In this document: positions 7,726 through 10,070 of the stretch, one piece after another
How the letters are laid out: each line of letters begins with the position of its first letter
Position numbering within the stretch: position 1 is the first letter of the stretch
DNA from: Chloroflexota bacterium
GTDB taxonomy: Bacteria; Chloroflexota; Anaerolineae; Anaerolineales; Villigracilaceae
Direction of reading: 5' to 3'
Length of the DNA: 10,070 bases
Assembly: GCA_021796155.1 (NCBI GenBank)
Contig: JAJYOO010000058.1
Location: 1 to 10,070 of the forward strand
Position numbers and translations under genes: made by a program
The notes under the pieces: model-generated
Told to the model about the DNA's origin: nothing
Seen by the model: only the letters and a program-made list of their open reading frames with translations
Database searches by the model: none

Positions 7726-8752
7726 TCTTCAGCACTCTCTTTGCATTTTCTGAATAGACTTTTTTCAGCACATCGTCAGGCAGATACAAACCATGCACGT
7801 ACCAGCGTCCCTGTTGAGGAATTTCGCCAACGTTATAGTTGAAGTACTCATCATCTGTTTCAAGGAAGCGATAACTTAAGCGATACGCATCCAAATCCGG
7901 TCCCACGTCCGAGCCAAACAAAATGCGATCCTGATATCGAATAAAAAACTTCCGCGCGGTGTATGGCTGCCTCCCCAATTCACCAATCCGCGCGGAAATA
8001 TCAATGTAATAATTCGGGCAATCATCGAGCATCTGCCCCACCCAAGTTAAATTTTCTCCGTAGCATCCCACGTGTGCACCGATAAACGTTGTACGTGGAT
8101 GACGCATAACAATATTTTTCAACCCATCCATGATCACAAGAAAGGAGGGAAACGGCGGACTCGTAAAAGTCCAATCGGGATTTTGTTCCAACTCCTCCCA
8201 ACGTTCATTCATCTCGTCAATCGGATCAAAGAAGGCAACCGGGTCGGCGACGTGAATCAGAACAGGCAAACCTAGTTGAGCCGCTGTTTCCCAAATTGGA
8301 TCCAGGCGCGCATCGTCCGCTTTGACCACTTGCCCTTTGTCATCCTTGACACGCAAACCGAACTCCTTCCAAATCTTCAGCCCTTGCGCGCCAGCATCTT
8401 TCTGGACTTTCAACCTGCTTGCCGCCCATTCAGGGAATCCATTCCCCATGCCTTCCCACCTCGACCAGTCCACGCCTCCAAAAATTTGGAATCGCTCCGG
8501 TGCGCCCTCTTTGAAATATGTCAAGTGAGCAGAGAGAATCTCCTCGCCCCAGCCGCCATCAAGGTCAATAAAATGAGTCACGCCTGCTTCATCAAGCCGA
8601 TCCAACAACTCACTTAATGGCTTTTTGTCCCAGCCACCACCGAACGGTTCCTTGAGATGATTGTGCGCGTCAATGACCGGGAAGCGCGGTTTATCCACCA
8701 AAATAATTTTGGTAACAAGCTTCGAACGGGGGCGAAAGTTTTCGAGCAGCAT
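7718..8752 (-). CDS. Amidohydrolase-family (Amidohydro_2-like) TIM-barrel metal-dependent hydrolase
   Basis: A 344-residue cytoplasmic hydrolase. Metal ligands expected for the superfamily can be placed: DAHNH (28-32) gives the HxH pair at strand 1, LIHVADP gives His167, IGAHVG gives His227, and LFGSD gives Asp282 at strand 8. A GLKIWKEFG segment (124-132) follows the pattern in which a lysine sits near the active site. This fits the COG2159-type branch, which includes decarboxylases, lactonases and 2-pyrone-dicarboxylate hydrolase; it is unlike NagA-type deacetylases, which belong to another branch. The substrate is unknown, and in this context a sugar lactone or acylated sugar is a guess. 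A GAGAG binding site precedes the ATG closely. It starts 51 nt after the repressor gene and its stop codon overlaps the SIS start. Confidence 0.85.
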   Translation of the reverse strand: MLLENFRPRSKLVTKIILVDKPRFPVIDAHNHLKEPFGGGWDKKPLSELLDRLDEAGVTHFIDLDGGWGEEILSAHLTYFKEGAPERFQIFGGVDWSRWEGMGNGFPEWAASRLKVQKDAGAQGLKIWKEFGLRVKDDKGQVVKADDARLDPIWETAAQLGLPVLIHVADPVAFFDPIDEMNERWEELEQNPDWTFTSPPFPSFLVIMDGLKNIVMRHPRTTFIGAHVGCYGENLTWVGQMLDDCPNYYIDISARIGELGRQPYTARKFFIRYQDRILFGSDVGPDLDAYRLSYRFLETDDEYFNYNVGEIPQQGRWYVHGLYLPDDVLKKVYSENAKRVLKIE

Positions 8753-8762
8753 AAACTCTCTT

Positions 8763-8774
8763 TTCCGAACGGAA
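8763..8774. repeat. Small palindrome in the gap between repressor and amidohydrolase genes
   Basis: TTCCG-AA-CGGAA, five-base perfect arms, in the 51-nt gap just upstream of the amidohydrolase binding site. It could be a minor operator or RNA hairpin; at this length chance is also possible. Confidence 0.3.
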
Positions 8775-8803
8775 CGCTCTACCAGTAACAGCGCAATACC
8801 CTG

Positions 8804-9577
8804 TTAAGCTTTGATTACTTGTATCTTCTGCCTCTTCAACGCTTGAACAAACTTCTTATCCACCTGTAAATCGGTCACGAAAACTTGAATGCTTTTGATG
8901 GAAGCTAACAACACAGTGGAAACACGATTCACCTTTGTGTGGTCAGCCACGATGATAACCTCGCGTCCAATTTTAATAATGGCCCGGTCGGTTAGTGTTT
9001 CCTCGAGATAATCGTTCGTTAGACCATGTTCGAGGCTTAACCCACGAGTCCCCATGAAAACCTTGTCCACTCGGATTTCGGCCAATGCCTGTTCAGTGAG
9101 ATGTCCAATAAACGATAGTTCGCTGTCGCGCAGCATCCCGCCTAAAGAAATGACAGCAATCCCTTTTATGCCCGCAAGCGTATTCAATACAGGCAACGAG
9201 TTGGTGATCACCGTCAGGTTTTTGCGGTCCCGCAAATTGCGCGCCACTTCAAGCACGGTCGTGCCCGAGCCGAGAAACACCGTCTCTTTATCGGCAATTA
9301 GTTCTGCTGCCGCACGACCAATGCGGGTCTTTTCATCCGGTTGTTCGCTCTTGCGATCAAGGATTGGCAATTCGGGCGGCGCCTGATCAACAGCAATCAC
9401 CCCACCGTGGACGCGTTGCGCCTTGCCTTGCGAAGCCAGCATTTCGAGATCGCGCCGCGCCGTGGCCGCGCTGATTGAAAACTGCTTCATGATTTCGGTT
9501 ACGCTCAACCGTCCCTGGCGTACGAGCAGGGAAACAATCTGTTTTTGACGCTCAGGCGTTGGAATAAAATCGCTCAT
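8804..9577 (-). CDS. DeoR-family transcriptional repressor
   Basis: A 257-residue regulator of normal length for the family. The N-terminal helix-turn-helix covers about residues 9-59, with ERQKQI (9-14), SVTEIMKQFSIS (25-36), the recognition stretch ATARRDLEML (38-47) and the closing RVHGG (55-59). The C-terminal DeoRC sensor domain shows FLGSGTT (101-107), TNS (125-127) and the GG..R..E.SF.G pattern (146-158), which in characterised members binds a phosphorylated sugar intermediate. It is the first gene of the operon, so it very likely represses itself and the genes after it until the phosphosugar appears. Its ATG has a poor Shine-Dalgarno, and the start codon lies inside a tandem repeat of AATCGCTCAT that extends into the promoter. 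Confidence 0.92.
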   Translation of the reverse strand: MSDFIPTPERQKQIVSLLVRQGRLSVTEIMKQFSISAATARRDLEMLASQGKAQRVHGGVIAVDQAPPELPILDRKSEQPDEKTRIGRAAAELIADKETVFLGSGTTVLEVARNLRDRKNLTVITNSLPVLNTLAGIKGIAVISLGGMLRDSELSFIGHLTEQALAEIRVDKVFMGTRGLSLEHGLTNDYLEETLTDRAIIKIGREVIIVADHTKVNRVSTVLLASIKSIQVFVTDLQVDKKFVQALKRQKIQVIKA

Positions 9578-9607
9578 AATCGCTCATTAATCAATCACAA
9601 ACAATCA
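9571..9607 (-). promoter_or_regulatory. Candidate operator: direct repeats at 10-bp spacing over the deoR start
   Basis: On the plus strand CGCTCAT occurs at 9571-9577 and 9581-9587, and CAATCA at 9592-9597 and 9602-9607. Each pair is exactly 10 bp apart, so the sites face the same side of the helix. The second pair overlaps the predicted -10 box and start of transcription, as expected for an autoregulatory site. The match to a known DeoR-family operator is not established. Confidence 0.4.
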
Positions 9608-9631
9608 TAGCACGTTTTGAGCAAATATCAA
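9604..9631 (-). promoter_or_regulatory. Sigma70-type promoter of the operon
   Basis: On the minus strand TTGATA (9631-9626, 5/6 to consensus) and TATGAT (9609-9604, 5/6 to consensus) are 16 bp apart, with a TGC extended -10 just before TATGAT. Transcription would start near 9597, about 20 nt before the deoR ATG. With the compact gene order it could serve the operon through the GH4 gene. Confidence 0.65.
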
Positions 9632-9769
9632 GTGGCTGAACTGAGTTTCATAGAAAGTTCGGAAGATTGGCAAGCTTACAATAAAAACAAAACGACCCAG
9701 AGCCAAATGGGGTCTGATGAACATAAGTGGACATTTGTCTCGACTTTCGCGTTTTCTTCACCAAAGTCC

Positions 9770-9798
9770 TTGACATTCCCTAGCCTTCGACATACAAT
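9770..9798 (+). promoter_or_regulatory. Strong sigma70-type promoter reading away from the operon
   Basis: TTGACA (9770-9775, perfect) and TACAAT (9793-9798, 5/6) with an ideal 17-bp spacer. Predicted start of transcription is near 9805. No plus-strand coding frame follows; instead a palindrome, a tRNA-like segment and a terminator do, so the product is probably a short RNA. Confidence 0.65.
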
Positions 9799-9813
9799 CC
9801 AAAGCGTCAATCA

Positions 9814-9843
9814 AACTAAAATATCTTACAAGATATTTTAGTT
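9814..9843. repeat. Perfect 14-bp palindrome near a predicted start of transcription
   Basis: AACTAAAATATCTT (9814-9827) and its exact inverse AAGATATTTTAGTT (9830-9843) with a 2-nt centre. It begins about 9 nt after the predicted plus-strand start site. It could be a repressor operator, a 5' RNA hairpin or part of a recombination site; the sequence does not decide. Confidence 0.75.
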
Positions 9844-9880
9844 CTAGTTCACCGAACACCGATAATTCCCAGTTACGCTT

Positions 9881-9908
9881 CGACGGTTCAAATCCCGTCG
9901 GGGCTACC
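9881..9908 (+). pseudogene. tRNA 3'-end remnant (T-arm and acceptor strand)
   Basis: The segment has the T-loop TTCAAAT (9887-9893), flanking stem sequences and an acceptor-like CGGGGCT followed by ACC. A normal five-base T-stem does not form with a 7-nt loop, because one G seems to be missing on the left (CGACGG) against CCCGTCG on the right; the arms pair only with an 8-nt loop. The matching 5' acceptor AGCCCCG is absent upstream. This looks like a displaced or decayed tRNA 3' end, of the kind left at integration sites. It could also be a chance hairpin. Confidence 0.4.
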
Positions 9909-9955
9909 TTCCCTTAGACACATAATCCCCTTTTCTTTCGCAGTACAAACCAAAC

Positions 9956-9986
9956 AAAAATCCCGCTCAAGAAGAGCGGGATTTTT
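9956..9986. terminator. Bidirectional intrinsic terminator
   Basis: A perfect 13-bp stem, AAAAATCCCGCTC (9956-9968) with GAGCGGGATTTTT (9974-9986), and a 5-nt loop. The A-run on one side and T-run on the other make it work in both directions. It would end the plus-strand short transcript and, from the right, the minus-strand partial gene whose stop lies 2 nt away. Confidence 0.9.
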
Positions 9987-9988
9987 TA

Positions 9989-10070
9989 TCATCCCCACTG
10001 CCCATTGACAATCCCAGCACGTCGTTTGTCCTCCGTGCCGGCGTCGCCCACGGACGCACTGTCAACTATA
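9989..10070 (-). CDS. 3' end of a minus-strand gene running off the window
   Basis: An open frame enters from the right edge and closes at TGA (9991-9989) after 26 visible codons. The C-terminal residues read SVGDAGTEDKRRAGIVNGQWG in part, and no family is recognised. The stop lying 2 nt before a strong terminator is the main support. Being so short, the open frame alone would not be convincing. Confidence 0.4.
   Translation of the reverse strand, partial: IVDSASVGDAGTEDKRRAGIVNGQWG

Larger units (their letters stand above)
9805..9987 (+). ncRNA. Candidate short non-coding RNA or remnant tRNA transcription unit
   Basis: A unit of about 180 nt bounded by the promoter at 9770-9798 and the terminator at 9956-9986. 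Inside are a 14-bp hairpin near the 5' end (9814-9843), a degenerate repeat-like stretch (about 9849-9876, TCACCGA/ACACCGA), and a tRNA 3'-end-like segment (9881-9908). The 38 or so nt before the terminator are unstructured. No intact tRNA can be folded: nothing pairs with the acceptor-like 3' strand. Either this is a small RNA with a tRNA-like portion, or the original tRNA gene was damaged between its promoter and its 3' end. Confidence 0.35.

Noticed and set aside
9617..9841. 74-codon plus-strand open frame beside the operon promoter
   Set aside because: It begins with TTG without a Shine-Dalgarno, spans the plus-strand promoter and half of the palindrome, and its sequence looks random.
9833..9908. 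Intact tRNA gene
   Set aside because: No 5' acceptor strand, D-arm with a GG loop or anticodon stem can be formed upstream of the T-arm-like segment, and the T-stem itself has a one-base defect.
1..10070. CRISPR array, insertion sequence or phage genes
   Set aside because: No regularly spaced repeats with unique spacers and no transposase, integrase or phage structural motifs were seen in any frame.

Overview
The window holds one large carbohydrate-uptake and catabolism locus, read entirely on the minus strand, with a small non-coding transcription unit on the plus strand at its right edge. Base composition is roughly balanced. The style fits a Chloroflexota (Anaerolineae-like) genome: CUT1-type sugar ABC transporters without their own ATPase, secreted beta-helix proteins with Thr/Pro-rich linkers, and degenerate short tandem or palindromic intergenic repeats. 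That assignment is inferred from style and remembered genomes; no marker gene is present.

Reading in the direction of transcription (right to left): a strong sigma70-type promoter (9604-9631) precedes a DeoR-family repressor gene (9577-8804). It is followed by a TIM-barrel amidohydrolase (8752-7718), a double-SIS-domain sugar isomerase/deaminase (7725-6619), a lipoprotein sugar-binding protein (6605-5301), two MalF/MalG-type permeases (5209-4322 and 4325-3474) and an NAD/metal-dependent family 4 glycoside hydrolase (3452-2121). Gaps are short or negative throughout, apart from a 91-nt hairpin-bearing gap between binding protein and permease, so this looks like one operon of about 7.5 kb. After a 331-nt gap with a large palindromic repeat and a structured leader comes a secreted right-handed beta-helix protein (1789-215), probably a polysaccharide-active enzyme, closed by a terminator at 158-193.

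Inferred logic: the beta-helix protein acts on a polymer outside the cell, the binding protein and permeases import the oligosaccharide (powered by an ATPase encoded elsewhere), and the GH4 enzyme cleaves it in the cytoplasm. The SIS enzyme and amidohydrolase then process the released sugar, which may be an amino or otherwise substituted sugar. The DeoR protein probably senses a phosphorylated intermediate. No kinase and no transporter ATPase are encoded here, and the substrate cannot be fixed from sequence alone.

Right edge: a near-consensus plus-strand promoter (9770-9798), a 14-bp perfect palindrome (9814-9843), a tRNA 3'-end-like segment with a defective T-stem (9881-9908) and a 13-bp-stem bidirectional terminator (9956-9986) form either a small RNA gene or a wrecked tRNA locus. 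Beyond it, the 3' end of another minus-strand gene probably runs off the window.
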